A DNA stretch of 64,000 bases from Flammeovirga agarivorans (GTDB lineage: Bacteria > Bacteroidota > Bacteroidia > Cytophagales > Flammeovirgaceae). Of the stretch, positions 15,710 to 24,871 are shown one piece after another. The notes beneath the pieces were generated by a model. It ran no database searches, was not told where the DNA came from, and worked only from the letters and a program-made list of their open reading frames with translations. The stretch is taken from positions 1 through 64,000 of the forward strand of contig NZ_JABAIL010000002.1 in assembly GCF_012641475.1 (NCBI RefSeq), read 5' to 3'. The number at the start of each line of letters is the position of its first letter. Within the stretch, counting starts at the first letter, position 1. The translations under genes were made by a program, and so were the position numbers.

Positions 15710-18514
15710 TTATAGGTCCTCTTTATCGAAAGCTACAGAAACGATTCTCTCTGTTTCTTCTTTATGTACTTTAGGGAAACCTGTTGCTGGTGAAGCTGAT
15801 GGTCTACGAGCCACTAACCTCATCTTAATCAACTGCTCCTCATTTCTGTAAGCTCTCAAGATAAACGTCCAATAACCCATATTCACAGGTTCTTCTTGTA
15901 CCCATTTCAATGACTTATGGTTCGAATATCTCTTTAAAATTTTATTTACTTTTTTCTCAGGGAATGGGTGGATTTGTTCAACACGAACAATTGCCACGTC
16001 ATCTCTGTTGTCTCTTTCTTTACGCTCTAACAAGTCGTAATACATCTTACCCGTGCAAAGTAATACTTTCTCTACTTTTTCTGGGTCTTTTACTGATGCA
16101 TCATCATAAACTTCCTCAAATTTACCTTTTGTGAAGTCTTCTAATGAAGAAACACACTTAGGATGACGTAACATAGACTTAGGAGACATTACAATTAATG
16201 GCTTTCTGAAGTCCCAAGTTAACTGTCTTCTGATTGCATGGAAGAAGTTTGCTGGAGTTGTAAAGTTACCAACTACGATGTTGTACTGTGCCGCTAATTG
16301 CAAGTATCTTTCAGGACGAGCGTTTGAGTGCTCAGGTCCTTGACCTTCATAACCATGTGGCAATAACATAACCATACCATTTGATCTACCCCACTTACTT
16401 TCACCTGAAGTAATAAATTGGTCGATCATAGTTTGAGCACCATTTGAGAAATCACCGAATTGTGCTTCCCAAATTGTTAAAGCATTAGGGTTAGCCATAG
16501 CGTAACCATACTCAAAACCTAAAACACCATACTCAGAAAGTAAAGAGTTATAGATATAGAACGGTCCTTGTAACTTACTAATGTTTGCTAGAGAGCTGTA
16601 CTTCTCATTTGTTTCAGCATCGTTTAACACAGCATGACGGTGAGAGAAAGTACCTCTTTGAACATCCTGACCTGATAAACGAACGATCTTACCATCTAAT
16701 AATACAGAACCATAAGCCATTAATTCGGCAGCAGCCCAGTTGAACTCCTTCTTATCGAAGAACATTTCTTTACGCTCTGCAATTAATTTATCAATTTGCT
16801 TTAAAGGTTTGAAACCTTCTGGCACTGTAGTGATCGCATGACCAACTGCCTCAACAGTAGTTTCTGAAATTGATGTGTTTGGAGATTCATCAAAATCAGC
16901 TTCCTTACCTCTTTTAAGTTGTTTCCATTGGATTTCCAACTCTTGTGGACGATATGGAAGTGGGTGTTGACGAATATTGTTCAATCTATCTTGTAATAGA
17001 CGACGGAACTCTTTATCCATCTGCTTCGCTAATTGAGCATTCATTTCCCCTTGTTCGATCAACTTTTTAATGTAGATCTCTCTTGGGTTCTGGTGCTTAG
17101 CGATAATATTGTAAAGTTTTGGTTGTGTAAACTTCGGCTCGTCAGATTCATTATGACCATGACGACGGTAACACACCATATCAACAAAGATATCTCTGTT
17201 ATAACGTTGACGGAATTCTACTGCCAACTTCATTGCGTAAGCTACTTCTTCAGGATGATCACCATTTACATGAAGTACTGGAGATTCAATCAACTGAGAA
17301 ACATCTGTACAATAGATTGATGAACGAGCATCCTCGAAGTCAGTTGTAAAACCTACTTGGTTGTTAATTACGAAGTGGATAGTTCCTCCAACATCGTAAC
17401 CAGCTAGGTTAGACATTTGTACTGTTTCATAAACAATACCTTGACCAGCGATTGCTGCATCACCATGTATTAAGATAGGTAAAATACGTTTAGAGTCTTT
17501 TTCGTAGATAGAATCTACTTTCGCTCTAACTACACCTAAAACTACAGGATCAACTGCTTCTAAGTGAGAAGGGTTTGGAGATAAATCCAAACGCACTTTT
17601 TTACCATTATGAGTTTCAATTTGAGAAGAGAAACCTAAGTGATATTTTACATCACCGTCTCCCATTGTTTCGTCTGGTACTGCTTGACCTTCAAACTCGT
17701 TGAACACCTCGTCGTAAGTTTTACCCATTACGTTTGTTAAAACGTTCAAACGACCACGGTGAGCCATACCAATAACTACTTCTTCAACCCCTAAATCAGC
17801 ACCTGTAAAGATTGCTGTATCAAGACCAGCAATTGTAGATTCACCACCTTCTAGTGAGAATCTTTTCTGACCTACATATTTAGTATGTAAGAAGTTTTCA
17901 AAAACTACCGCCTCATTTAATTTACCAAGGATACGTTTTTTATCCTCCTGTGAAAATTCATGATTTGGATATTCATTTTCGATTTTTCCTTGGATCCAAG
18001 ACAATACTTCAGGCTCACGGATTGACATAAATTCAAATCCAATTTTACCAAAATAGATCTTATCCAAGCGTGCAATGATTTCAGATAATTTCGAATTACC
18101 CATCCCTAAATAAGAACCTGCTGAAAACACAGTGTTCAAATCAGCCTTAGATAAACCAAAGTCTTCTAATTCCAATCTTGCATGTCTGTCTTTTCTTTTT
18201 CTTACAGGGTTTGTATCAGATACTAAATGTGCTCTAGATCTGTAAGCATTAATTAGTTGTCGAACTGCTACTTCTTTTTGTAGCATTTCTTCTGAAATAC
18301 CTCCTTTTACAGAAGAAGATGTGTTTGCGCTTGAGTTTGTTGTCGAGTTTCCGTCTAGTTCTGGGTTTTCTCCGAATTTCTCTAAAGAAAATTCAAAACC
18401 CTCAAAAAATCTGCTCCAAGATTCATCAACTGAGCTTGGATCTTGCTTGTATGCTTCATACATCTGTTCGATGTAATCACCATGAGCATTTGCTATGTAC
18501 GAATATTTGTCCAT
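15710..18514 (-). CDS. sucA: 2-oxoglutarate dehydrogenase E1 component
   Basis: This 934-residue thiamine-diphosphate enzyme decarboxylates 2-oxoglutarate and succinylates the lipoyl group of E2 in the TCA cycle. It has the N-terminal E2-binding segment (residues 2-46, NAHGDYIEQMYEAY and WSRFFEGFEF), the MAHRGRLNVLTNVMGK block, the ThDP-binding stretch HGDAAIAGQGIVYE, the FVINNQVGFTT segment, and a transketolase-like C-terminal half (LPHGYEGQGPEHS, VVGNFTTPANFFHA). Length is normal for the family. It is the first gene of the cluster sucA-GNAT-sucB-lpd. A -7 box lies 43 bases upstream of the start. Confidence 0.97.
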   Translation of the reverse strand: MDKYSYIANAHGDYIEQMYEAYKQDPSSVDESWSRFFEGFEFSLEKFGENPELDGNSTTNSSANTSSSVKGGISEEMLQKEVAVRQLINAYRSRAHLVSDTNPVRKRKDRHARLELEDFGLSKADLNTVFSAGSYLGMGNSKLSEIIARLDKIYFGKIGFEFMSIREPEVLSWIQGKIENEYPNHEFSQEDKKRILGKLNEAVVFENFLHTKYVGQKRFSLEGGESTIAGLDTAIFTGADLGVEEVVIGMAHRGRLNVLTNVMGKTYDEVFNEFEGQAVPDETMGDGDVKYHLGFSSQIETHNGKKVRLDLSPNPSHLEAVDPVVLGVVRAKVDSIYEKDSKRILPILIHGDAAIAGQGIVYETVQMSNLAGYDVGGTIHFVINNQVGFTTDFEDARSSIYCTDVSQLIESPVLHVNGDHPEEVAYAMKLAVEFRQRYNRDIFVDMVCYRRHGHNESDEPKFTQPKLYNIIAKHQNPREIYIKKLIEQGEMNAQLAKQMDKEFRRLLQDRLNNIRQHPLPYRPQELEIQWKQLKRGKEADFDESPNTSISETTVEAVGHAITTVPEGFKPLKQIDKLIAERKEMFFDKKEFNWAAAELMAYGSVLLDGKIVRLSGQDVQRGTFSHRHAVLNDAETNEKYSSLANISKLQGPFYIYNSLLSEYGVLGFEYGYAMANPNALTIWEAQFGDFSNGAQTMIDQFITSGESKWGRSNGMVMLLPHGYEGQGPEHSNARPERYLQLAAQYNIVVGNFTTPANFFHAIRRQLTWDFRKPLIVMSPKSMLRHPKCVSSLEDFTKGKFEEVYDDASVKDPEKVEKVLLCTGKMYYDLLERKERDNRDDVAIVRVEQIHPFPEKKVNKILKRYSNHKSLKWVQEEPVNMGYWTFILRAYRNEEQLIKMRLVARRPSASPATGFPKVHKEETERIVSVAFDKEDL

Positions 18515-18858
18515 GTGTCTTTAGTGAGGTTAATTACTTGCTCGAAACAAACATAGCAAAAGTATTTTAATCATTATATTTGAACACGCAAATACACAAA
18601 TATACTATACAAGAAATTGCAACACAGGATTTATAACAGAGTTGTATACAATTGTATCAAATACAAATTTTAATATTTGTAAATGACTTATTTTCAATTC
18701 TTTACAAAAATGAACATTTAATCACTTATAAACAGGATTAGATTAATCTAAAAAAATCACACATTAATCAATTACATAAATTTTTTATTTATAATACTTT
18801 TTTATCTTTATATGATAGAAATTGTACGTTAACTAAAAATTGGAAATCTATTCATTGC
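18515..18858. other. Divergent intergenic region between sucA and the K+ channel gene
   Basis: These 344 AT-rich bases have no convincing gene. They contain the sucA promoter candidate at its left end. On the plus side I saw no exact TAnnTTTG box near the channel gene. Confidence 0.6.
18557..18564 (-). promoter_or_regulatory. Candidate -7 box of the sucA operon
   Basis: On the minus strand this reads TACTTTTG, a full match to TAnnTTTG, 42 bases before the sucA ATG. A TTTG lies further upstream (minus strand, 18589-18592) at a spacing of 24, slightly long for a -33 element. Confidence 0.45.
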
Positions 18859-19968
18859 ATGAAGCAACTTTTTCTGCTGTTTATATTTATTCTTTCGTCA
18901 TTTACTACTCCTGCACAAAACTCCTATTCTAACAGTGGTGACAAAATCATCAAAAATCATGTACTCAGAGTCGGCGTCCGAGAAGATCCTCCTTTTGTTA
19001 TAAAAGGTTTAGATGGAACCTTTTATGGTTTAAGTATAGACTTATGGCACATGGTAGCTGAAGACCTACAATTAGTATATGAATTTGTAGAATACGAACA
19101 TATGCCTGGGCTAATTTTGGGATTATCAAGAAAAAAAATTGACATCTCCGCCAATCCTATGCCCGTAAGTAGTACAAGAATTCGCCAATTAGATGTCACC
19201 TATCCATTTATGACAACCTCATTGGGTGTCGTAGTCAAGAAAAACAAACAAGACGAGATTACTATATTTTTCTCTAACTTATTTTCTTATGGATTCTTAA
19301 AGTTATTTTTCACTTTGATCATCATAGTATTCCTTTTTGGAACCTTAGTATGGTGGGTAGAGAAAAAATATAACGCCAAAGACTTTAGAGATGGTATTGA
19401 AGGAATTATGGATGGAATTTGGTGGTCTACTGTTACCATCACAACAGTTGGCTATGGTGATAAGACGCCTAAAACAACATTAGGAAGAGCAATTTCTATG
19501 GTTTGGATGTTTATAGCCATCAGTTTAATTTCAAGTTTTACCGCAACCATTACTTCCACTTTAACTTTGAATCAATTAGAATCCAAAATCAATACAATTG
19601 AGGATTTAAGAAAGATGAAAGGTAAAATTGGGGTAACGGCTCACTCCGGCGCAGAAAGTTATTTACTAAAACATCAGATCAACCCCGTTTCTTATGTAAA
19701 ACCAGAAGAAGGTTTAGAGGCATTGGAATCAGGGGAAATCATGGCTTTCCTTCACGATAAGCCCATTATGCGTTATCTAATAAAAGAGAATGGCAATGAG
19801 GATAGATTTGAGGTACTTCAATCTAACTTTAAACAAAATTACTATTCATTCTTTATGCCTAGAAACAGCAGAATGTATAAAAAAGTAAATACAGAAATTG
19901 TTGATAATATAGATAAAGATTCATGGCATAGACTATTGCAAAAATACAATATGGATGACATCAACTAA
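18859..19968 (+). CDS. GluR0-type ligand-gated potassium channel
   Basis: This 369-residue protein has the layout of prokaryotic ionotropic glutamate receptors. A signal peptide (1-19) precedes ligand-binding lobe S1 (about 33-128, starting LRVGVREDPPFV). A pore module follows: M1 (about 146-168), a pore loop with the K+ selectivity filter TTVGYGD (195-201), and M3 (about 208-235). Lobe S2 (about 246-365, starting IGVTAHSGAESYLL) completes the split periplasmic-binding domain. Arg109 in STRIRQLDVTYPF sits where the family binds the alpha-carboxylate of amino acids. The TVGYG filter predicts K+ selectivity, as in GluR0 of Synechocystis. No regulatory or auxiliary domain is seen. yraN overlaps its last 14 bases. 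Confidence 0.92.
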   Translation: MKQLFLLFIFILSSFTTPAQNSYSNSGDKIIKNHVLRVGVREDPPFVIKGLDGTFYGLSIDLWHMVAEDLQLVYEFVEYEHMPGLILGLSRKKIDISANPMPVSSTRIRQLDVTYPFMTTSLGVVVKKNKQDEITIFFSNLFSYGFLKLFFTLIIIVFLFGTLVWWVEKKYNAKDFRDGIEGIMDGIWWSTVTITTVGYGDKTPKTTLGRAISMVWMFIAISLISSFTATITSTLTLNQLESKINTIEDLRKMKGKIGVTAHSGAESYLLKHQINPVSYVKPEEGLEALESGEIMAFLHDKPIMRYLIKENGNEDRFEVLQSNFKQNYYSFFMPRNSRMYKKVNTEIVDNIDKDSWHRLLQKYNMDDIN

Positions 19969-20317
19969 GACAAAGAAACAAGAGTTAGGTGTTAAAGGAG
20001 AAGCTTTAGCGATCGACTATTTAAAAGCCAAAGGTTATGAGATACTAACTCAAAACTACCGAAGTGGCAGAAATGAAATTGACATTATCTGTCGACATTT
20101 AAAATTCCTCATCTTTATTGAAGTAAAAACCAGGTCAGATCTTCTGTTTGGCACTCCTGAAGAGCAAGTCACCGAAAAACAAATGGATAATATTACAGAA
20201 GCTGCAATAGATTATATGGATACACAAGATTGGAGCTTTATTGTAAGGTATGATATCGTAAGTGTAATAATAAATTCTACAGGAAATCATATACAGCATT
20301 TTGAAGATGCTTTTTAA
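19955..20317 (+). CDS. yraN: YraN family endonuclease-like protein (UPF0102)
   Basis: This 120-residue cytoplasmic protein is of the YraN/UPF0102 family. It starts GVKGEALAIDYLKAKGYEIL, followed by NYRSGRNEIDIICR and FIEVKTR, which form the restriction-endonuclease-like core (E-x-D ... E-V-K). The family resembles Holliday-junction resolvase folds. Its biological role is not firmly established. The start ATG lies inside the 3' end of the channel gene (14-base overlap), so translation is probably coupled although a functional link is not obvious. Confidence 0.93.
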   Translation: MTSTKTKKQELGVKGEALAIDYLKAKGYEILTQNYRSGRNEIDIICRHLKFLIFIEVKTRSDLLFGTPEEQVTEKQMDNITEAAIDYMDTQDWSFIVRYDIVSVIINSTGNHIQHFEDAF

Positions 20318-20367
20318 AAAATCCCCTTTCCAACCGAATATTTAGGGACATCGTTGGAAAGGGGATT
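20316..20367. terminator. Terminator between yraN and acs
   Basis: A 15-bp stem, AATCCCCTTTCCAAC (20320-20334) with GTTGGAAAGGGGATT (20353-20367), has an 18-base loop. The minus-strand copy is followed by TTTT, fitting termination of acs. On the plus strand the T-tract is weak. Confidence 0.75.
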
Positions 20368-20392
20368 ATATTTATTTAATACCTAAACTTAA

Positions 20393-22318
20393 TTAAGCAT
20401 TTACTTGATCATCTTTAACCACACCTTCTTTAATAGCTTCAACAATAGAAGGATCTAATAAAGTTGAAGTATCACCGAAGTTATCAGTTTGACCTTCTGC
20501 AATCTTTCTCAAGATTCTACGCATAATTTTGCCTGATCTTGTTTTTGGCAAACCACGAACGATCTGAACTTTATCTGGTCTTGCGATTTTACCAATTTTA
20601 TCGATAACAATATCAAGGATTTCAGCTTTAAACTCAGTGATTGTACTCATTTCTAAAGCTTCAGAATCACATACAACGTAAGCGTATATACCCTGACCCT
20701 TAATCTCGTGAGGGTAACCTACTACAGCAGACTCAACTACACCTTTGTGCATATTGATTGCATTTTCAACTTCTGCTGTACCAATTCTATGACCAGAAAC
20801 GTTCATCACATCATCTACTCTACCCATAATTCTGTAATATCCGTCTTCATCACGTCGACAACCATCACCTGTAAAGTATAAACCTTTAAAAGTAGAGAAG
20901 TAAGTATCTTTACAACGTTTATGATCGCCCCATGTAGTTCTCAACATTGAAGGCCAAGGGTACTTAATACATAAGTTACCTTCGACACCTTTACCTTCGA
21001 TCTCATTCCCTTCAGAATCTACAAGTATTGGTTGGATACCTGGAAGAGGAAGCGTTGCATAAGTTGGTTTCGTTGGGATAACACCAGCAACAGGAGAAAT
21101 CATTATACCGCCTGTTTCTGTTTGCCACCAAGTATCAACAATTGGACACTGTCCTTTACCGATATGTTGATGATACCACTCCCAAGCCTCTCTGTTAATC
21201 GGCTCTCCTACAGTACCTAATACTCTTAAGGAATCTAATTTATATAATTCAACATATTCTAAACCTTGTGCCATTAATGCTCTAATCGCCGTTGGTGCTG
21301 TATAGAATATATTCACTTTTAAACGATCAACAATTCTCCAAAAACGACCTGCGTCTGGGAAAGTTGGAATACCTTCAAACATTACAGAAGTAGCTCCTTC
21401 TAGTAGTGGCCCATAAACGATATATGAGTGACCAGTAATCCATCCGATATCGGCTGTACACCAGTACACATCATTTTCTTGGTATTGGAATACATTTCTG
21501 AATGAATACCAAGAGTAAACCATATAACCACCTGTGGTATGTACCACACCTTTAGGCTTACCAGTTGACCCTGATGTATATAAAATGAATAAAGGATCCT
21601 CTGAATCCATTACTTCTGGATCACAAACATTGGGTACAGATTTCACCTCATCATGCCAATAAACATCTCTATCAGCATCCATTTTCACATCAGCACCTGT
21701 TCTTTGATAAACAATAACTCTCTCGATTGCTTCACATTGGAAAAGTGCTTCATCTGCAATTTGTTTCAATTCAACTACCTTGTTCCCTCTTGGACCTTGG
21801 TCAGCTGTAATTAATATCTTAGCGCCAGCATCGTTAATTCTATCTGCTAATGCTTGTGCAGAAAATCCACCAAATACTACAGAGTGAATCGCACCAATTC
21901 TAGCACATGCTAAAACCGCGATAGCCAACTCTGGAACCATCGGCATATACAAACAAACACGGTCACCTTTTACTACGCCATTTCTTTTTAAGACGTTCGC
22001 AAAAAGACAAACTTGTTCATGTAATTCTTTGTACGTAAAGATTCTATCTTTTTCGTGGGGGTCATTGGCTACCCAATGAATTGCTGTTTTGTCGCCTCTT
22101 GATAAAAGGTGTCTATCAAGACAATTTTCTGTGATATTCAATTTACCATTCAAATACCACTGTACGTTATAGTCGTTAAAATCGTACTCGACAGTTTTGT
22201 CCCATTTTTTTCGCCAAACAAACTGCTCAGCTACTTCTGACCAAAAACGTTCTGGTTCGGACACACTGCGTCTATAGGCTACAGCGTAGTCTTCAAGGTT
22301 GTTAATTCTGCTAATCAT
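20393..22318 (-). CDS. acs: Acetyl-CoA synthetase
   Basis: This 641-residue AMP-forming enzyme makes acetyl-CoA from acetate, ATP and CoA. It has the Acs N-terminal cap (about 5-60), the ATP/AMP motif YTSGSTGKPKGVVH, the acetate-pocket and adenine-binding motif DTWWQTETGG, the hinge GRVDDVMNVSGHRI and the C-terminal PKTRSGKIMRR. The last contains the catalytic Lys597, the residue that is reversibly acetylated in other bacteria. Length is normal. The gene appears monocistronic. It starts 139 bases from an orphan zinc-finger/HTH gene on the same strand and ends at a strong terminator. Confidence 0.97.
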   Translation of the reverse strand: MISRINNLEDYAVAYRRSVSEPERFWSEVAEQFVWRKKWDKTVEYDFNDYNVQWYLNGKLNITENCLDRHLLSRGDKTAIHWVANDPHEKDRIFTYKELHEQVCLFANVLKRNGVVKGDRVCLYMPMVPELAIAVLACARIGAIHSVVFGGFSAQALADRINDAGAKILITADQGPRGNKVVELKQIADEALFQCEAIERVIVYQRTGADVKMDADRDVYWHDEVKSVPNVCDPEVMDSEDPLFILYTSGSTGKPKGVVHTTGGYMVYSWYSFRNVFQYQENDVYWCTADIGWITGHSYIVYGPLLEGATSVMFEGIPTFPDAGRFWRIVDRLKVNIFYTAPTAIRALMAQGLEYVELYKLDSLRVLGTVGEPINREAWEWYHQHIGKGQCPIVDTWWQTETGGIMISPVAGVIPTKPTYATLPLPGIQPILVDSEGNEIEGKGVEGNLCIKYPWPSMLRTTWGDHKRCKDTYFSTFKGLYFTGDGCRRDEDGYYRIMGRVDDVMNVSGHRIGTAEVENAINMHKGVVESAVVGYPHEIKGQGIYAYVVCDSEALEMSTITEFKAEILDIVIDKIGKIARPDKVQIVRGLPKTRSGKIMRRILRKIAEGQTDNFGDTSTLLDPSIVEAIKEGVVKDDQVNA

Positions 22319-22429
22319 AGTGTTTTGTAAAGTTTTAGTAATAGAAACCTTTTGGTCTCATGAAATTTATAATTACTGAAGTGTTTCGAGGGTTGAATAT
22401 AGATAGTTGAGCAGAAAATCACTATACAT

Positions 22430-22458
22430 AAGTATACCTACGCTAATATGGTATACTT
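22430..22458 (+). repeat. 9-bp inverted repeat at the 3' end of the zinc-finger/HTH gene
   Basis: AAGTATACC (22430-22438) and GGTATACTT (22450-22458) form a hairpin with an 11-base loop. On the plus strand it is followed by CATTTTTTTG. The right arm touches the stop codon of the minus-strand gene. It could be a terminator for plus-strand transcripts or an operator. I do not see a matching copy on the other side of the gene. Confidence 0.45.
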
Positions 22459-22880
22459 CATTTTTTTGTTTTCCATGAAATGACCATGAATTTATCTCCT
22501 AAATCTGTAATCATAGATGATGTATCTTTTAAGTTTTCCTTGTTAATCACATAGGTCAACAATTCACTATGGTTCATCACCTTATAAGTTGGAGCGTAGG
22601 CATCAGATTCCAACCTAGGGATATTGTATTTTTTCACCCAATTCATCACAGAAACATGGCTTACACCGACAATTCGTTCAATTTCTCTATATGGAACACC
22701 TTCCAAATATAACTGTAATGCTTTGACTACATATTTCCTTTCTATCTCTCTTCCTTTTTTACTTACGGTAAAGAAATATCCACAATCTTTACACTTATAT
22801 CTCTGCCGGTTTTTCACAAACCCACTTTTGATATATTCTGTACTTTCACATTTCGGGCAACAATTTTCTTTTAAATTCAT
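22458..22880 (-). CDS. Orphan zinc-finger/HTH protein of the IS1 InsA type
   Basis: This 140-residue protein begins with a four-cysteine zinc finger (CPKCESTEYIKSG, then RYKCKDCGYFF), as in the InsA/IS1-IS1595 N-terminal zinc-binding domain. A helix-turn-helix of the same family follows (YLEGVPYREIERIVGVSHVS, then NWVKKY). The last 55 residues (from YAPTYKVMNH) do not resemble InsB, and no transposase catalytic frame or matching terminal repeats flank it. It is therefore either a remnant of an IS1-like element or, more likely given the intact frame and distinct tail, a domesticated DNA-binding protein. It lies upstream of acs on the same strand. Confidence 0.75.
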   Translation of the reverse strand: MNLKENCCPKCESTEYIKSGFVKNRQRYKCKDCGYFFTVSKKGREIERKYVVKALQLYLEGVPYREIERIVGVSHVSVMNWVKKYNIPRLESDAYAPTYKVMNHSELLTYVINKENLKDTSSMITDLGDKFMVISWKTKK

Positions 22881-23266
22881 TAATTAGTGAATGTATATTT
22901 CCTTAATATTACTCTAATTTCAAATGTATATTGCTATACTTTTTTTGCATAGATATACTTAATTAGCAAAATTGACGTAAAAGTAACACTAATTAAATGA
23001 AATTTAACAATAAGTGGATATCAATTTAAATCTTTACAGTTTGTTATTTTGACAAATAAACAGATTAACATGAATCATTTTGATTACTGGAAAAGAGAAG
23101 AATAATCAACCAAATATTTACAAAACTTCAAAATCATTATTTATTACCAATAGATCTCTTAGCATCTTCTTTTTGTATTCTATTCCTTTTTTCTTTCACC
23201 TAAATTTTAAAGCGTTACTAGTTTATCGAAAAAACACTAAATTTGAATATCACTTTATTTTTTTAG
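22881..23266. other. AT-rich divergent intergenic region
   Basis: These 386 bases between the zinc-finger/HTH gene (minus) and the secreted-protein gene (plus) must hold both promoters. The open frame at 23080-23331 has no domain, overlaps the next gene and is rich in Phe, Ile and Lys, so I do not call it. No exact TAnnTTTG box was found near the plus-strand start. Confidence 0.5.
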
Positions 23267-24871
23267 ATGACAGCTATTACGAGATCATTCATTCTACTCT
23301 GCTTAATTGTAAACTGTTCATGCGGATTTGATCCTAATGAATTCAATGATATTGGCCTTGAACCTTTAGAAGAGAAATATTTTGCTTTTCCATTGATGAA
23401 AGGTGATATCTATCTAGAAGATTTATTACCACCCTCTTCACAAAGTCGAGTGGATAAATCTAATGTACCTTGGGTTTTAGAATTCAAAACCTGGTGGACT
23501 GAGGCAGAAAAAGAAAATCAACCTGCGCTACTTACAGGTAGTGATATATTATCCGGTGAATTATTTTTCCTAACTCCGGAAACTACTTTACCTGAACTAT
23601 TCACTCAAATAGATCATACAGGAGAATATTTGGTACCAATTACGGTCTCTAATCAGTTATTTGAAGTCAATGAAGTGCATGTTAAAGAAGGTCACTTTAC
23701 CATAACCATTAAAAACAATAACACCGCTAATAGTCGTTTTAGGTTAGAATTACTTCATATTAACTCTGGAGATACTACTGTTCAAAACTTCACTTCCTCA
23801 CTATTCACAGCAAATGAAACCAAGGATGTTACGCTTAATTTCAATAATAATGCAATCAATAATTCAGGAGGCACTTCAACTCAGTTGAGGTTATCAAACA
23901 GGTCAGTCAATACTTCTGAAATTATTTCATTTCAGATTCCAGATCCTACCTCCATAGACTATACTATTGATGTGATCAGTCATATTAACTTCACTCCTGT
24001 TGTAGATATCAATTTAAAACTTCCTGTACCAAAACAGGTATTACCTATTGATATCTTTGACACTACTCTAGAAGAAGGTGAAGTGGTCTTATCAGCATTT
24101 GAATATCAACTTATTACGTATAGTACTTTTGGTATTGATGTACTTGCAGGAAATATTGAAACTTATGCCGTAAGTAGTATTGACAGCACAGAACATCCTC
24201 TGGAGTTTACCAAAACAACCATTGGAAGAAGTTCCACTCATGGAGAAGAATTTATTGACACATTATTCACCCAACAAAAAGTTGGAATCTTCAACAAGAA
24301 ACCAAATAAGATAAGTATTCAAGGGCAAATGTCTTTTGAGATGAATAGAGGTGAGATTTATTTCATTGATGAGAATTCATATCTAAAGACTAACAGTTTC
24401 TTTAGAGTTCCATTTTTATTAGGATTAAAAGATGTTGCGTTTTCTGAAATTATAGTTTTTGATGAGCAATACCAAGAAAGTATCAGTTTTCTGGATTCTG
24501 CTATTTTATCTTTAGAATTTGAAAACCACTTCCCTATGGATGGTTATCTTTCTATCTATACATTGGATGATACAGTAGATTACACACCTTATCAAATAGA
24601 TATTAGTCAAGAGTCTGGTAATAACACACTGAACTTTATGAAAGCACCAAGTTTAGACAGTATTAGTGTCAATAATACTGGTGGACATGTAAAAACTAAG
24701 ATTAGAATTACAGGAGAAGATGCACAAAAGATCATTTCCTCGAATTTTGTAGAAATAAAAGGTACCTTTAGTACACCAGGCTTTCAAGTGGTTCCTTTCT
24801 TCCCTGAACAAAAAATAAATATCAGTGCAGGCTTGAGTGCCACCGTAAAAATTGACCCTAATGAATTTTAA
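23267..24871 (+). CDS. Secreted beta-rich protein, possible lipoprotein, partner of DUF5723 barrel
   Basis: This 534-residue protein has an N-terminal hydrophobic stretch (residues 8-16) followed by NCSCGFDP. One of Cys17 or Cys19 may be lipidated, although the lipobox is atypical. The mature part is almost entirely beta-type: repeated Thr/Ser/Asn-rich strands, segments such as FEVNEVHVKEGHFTITIKNN and FRLELLHINSGDTTVQNF, and no enzyme motif I recognise. The gene overlaps the next by 11 bases (DUF5723 outer-membrane barrel), so they are made together and probably work together at the cell surface. The protein itself is of unknown function. Confidence 0.72.
   Translation: MTAITRSFILLCLIVNCSCGFDPNEFNDIGLEPLEEKYFAFPLMKGDIYLEDLLPPSSQSRVDKSNVPWVLEFKTWWTEAEKENQPALLTGSDILSGELFFLTPETTLPELFTQIDHTGEYLVPITVSNQLFEVNEVHVKEGHFTITIKNNNTANSRFRLELLHINSGDTTVQNFTSSLFTANETKDVTLNFNNNAINNSGGTSTQLRLSNRSVNTSEIISFQIPDPTSIDYTIDVISHINFTPVVDINLKLPVPKQVLPIDIFDTTLEEGEVVLSAFEYQLITYSTFGIDVLAGNIETYAVSSIDSTEHPLEFTKTTIGRSSTHGEEFIDTLFTQQKVGIFNKKPNKISIQGQMSFEMNRGEIYFIDENSYLKTNSFFRVPFLLGLKDVAFSEIIVFDEQYQESISFLDSAILSLEFENHFPMDGYLSIYTLDDTVDYTPYQIDISQESGNNTLNFMKAPSLDSISVNNTGGHVKTKIRITGEDAQKIISSNFVEIKGTFSTPGFQVVPFFPEQKINISAGLSATVKIDPNEF

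Noticed and set aside
22430-22960. IS element around the zinc-finger/HTH gene
   Set aside because: No catalytic frame and no matching terminal repeats or target-site duplication could be seen on both sides.
23080-23331. 83-codon open frame upstream of the secreted-protein gene
   Set aside because: It overlaps the start of a better gene, has Phe/Ile/Lys-rich composition and no domain.
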